Shown: positions 8,303 to 8,333 of the stretch, piece by piece
How the letters are laid out: every line of letters begins with the position of its first letter
Position numbering within the stretch: the first letter of the stretch is position 1
NCBI GenBank assembly: GCA_903960725.1
Contig: CAJCBY010000185.1
Coordinates: 1-8,333, forward strand
Reading direction: 5' to 3'
DNA from: an uncultured Cytophagaceae bacterium
GTDB lineage: Bacteria > Bacteroidota > Bacteroidia > Cytophagales > Spirosomataceae
Length of the DNA: 8,333 nt
The notes under the pieces: model-generated
What the model was told of the DNA's origin: nothing
Seen by the model: the letters and a program-made list of their open reading frames with translations, nothing else
Databases searched by the model: none
Translations under genes and position numbers: made by a program

Positions 8303-8333
8303 CCCCACAAGAGTACATTGATTTAGAATCTGA
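8299..8333 (+). CDS. Start of a translationally coupled gene, possibly ornithine aminotransferase (cut by window edge)
   Basis: An ATG at 8299 overlaps the thiolase stop in the classic four-base ATGA arrangement, and the frame stays open for 11 codons to the window end. The visible residues are MTPQEYIDLES, with a twelfth that must be Asp or Glu, or a stop if the codon is not GAN (the two visible bases are GA, so Asp or Glu). The overlap strongly suggests a real gene in the same operon. From memory of the family, a Q-(E/Q)-(F/Y)-I-(D/N)-L-E start resembles Bacteroidota ornithine-oxo-acid aminotransferase (RocD), which continues into a YGAHNY block. The obvious operon expectation, an acyl-CoA dehydrogenase as in B. 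subtilis fadNAE, does not fit these residues well. Eleven residues are too few to be sure of any function, so the gene call is moderate and the product call is weak. Confidence 0.5.
   Translation, partial: MTPQEYIDLES

Noticed and set aside
1..8333. Search for mobile elements, CRISPR repeats, tRNA/rRNA genes, frameshifts, defence or secondary-metabolite genes
   Set aside because: No transposase, direct-repeat array, terminal inverted repeats or structured RNA was recognised by eye. All long genes are intact housekeeping or metabolic genes with similar base composition, so there is no sign of a novel system.

Overview
This window looks like ordinary chromosomal DNA from a member of the Bacteroidota, most likely an aerobic Cytophagales-type bacterium. 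Three things point there. The only exact promoter-like match is the Bacteroidota -7 element (TAnnTTTG). The genes lack strong Shine-Dalgarno sequences and have A-rich leaders instead. The proteins themselves (a secreted M28 peptidase with a PA insert, a single-chain glycine dehydrogenase, and a FadN-type dehydrogenase/hydratase) fit that group. The species cannot be fixed from this sequence.

Layout. Positions 1-1595 (minus strand) hold almost all of an exported M28-family zinc metallopeptidase whose last residues run off the left edge. A 103-bp divergent spacer (1596-1698) carries a good -7 promoter element for the plus strand. gcvP (1699-4545) encodes the full-length fused P-protein of the glycine cleavage system and is followed by a strong intrinsic terminator (4597-4630). 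A new transcription unit then begins, with a plausible promoter at 4652-4684. It holds a bifunctional 3-hydroxyacyl-CoA dehydrogenase/enoyl-CoA hydratase (4710-7115), a thiolase 11 bp downstream (7127-8302), and a third gene whose ATG overlaps the thiolase stop codon (8299 onward, cut by the right edge). There is no gene-free stretch longer than 300 bases.

How the genes work together. The dehydrogenase/hydratase and the thiolase supply the hydration, oxidation and thiolysis steps of fatty-acid beta-oxidation, in the same order and with nearly the same sizes as FadN-FadA of Bacillus subtilis. The acyl-CoA dehydrogenase for the first step is not in view. The 11 visible residues of the third gene do not look like an acyl-CoA dehydrogenase. 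They resemble the N-terminus of Bacteroidota ornithine aminotransferase, which would be an unexpected operon partner, but the evidence is very short. gcvP is a separate unit without gcvT or gcvH beside it, and the M28 peptidase is an unrelated divergent neighbour.

I found no mobile element, CRISPR array, RNA gene or new system. The observations worth a second look are modest: two start-codon corrections supported by promoter placement, and the identity of the coupled gene at the right edge.
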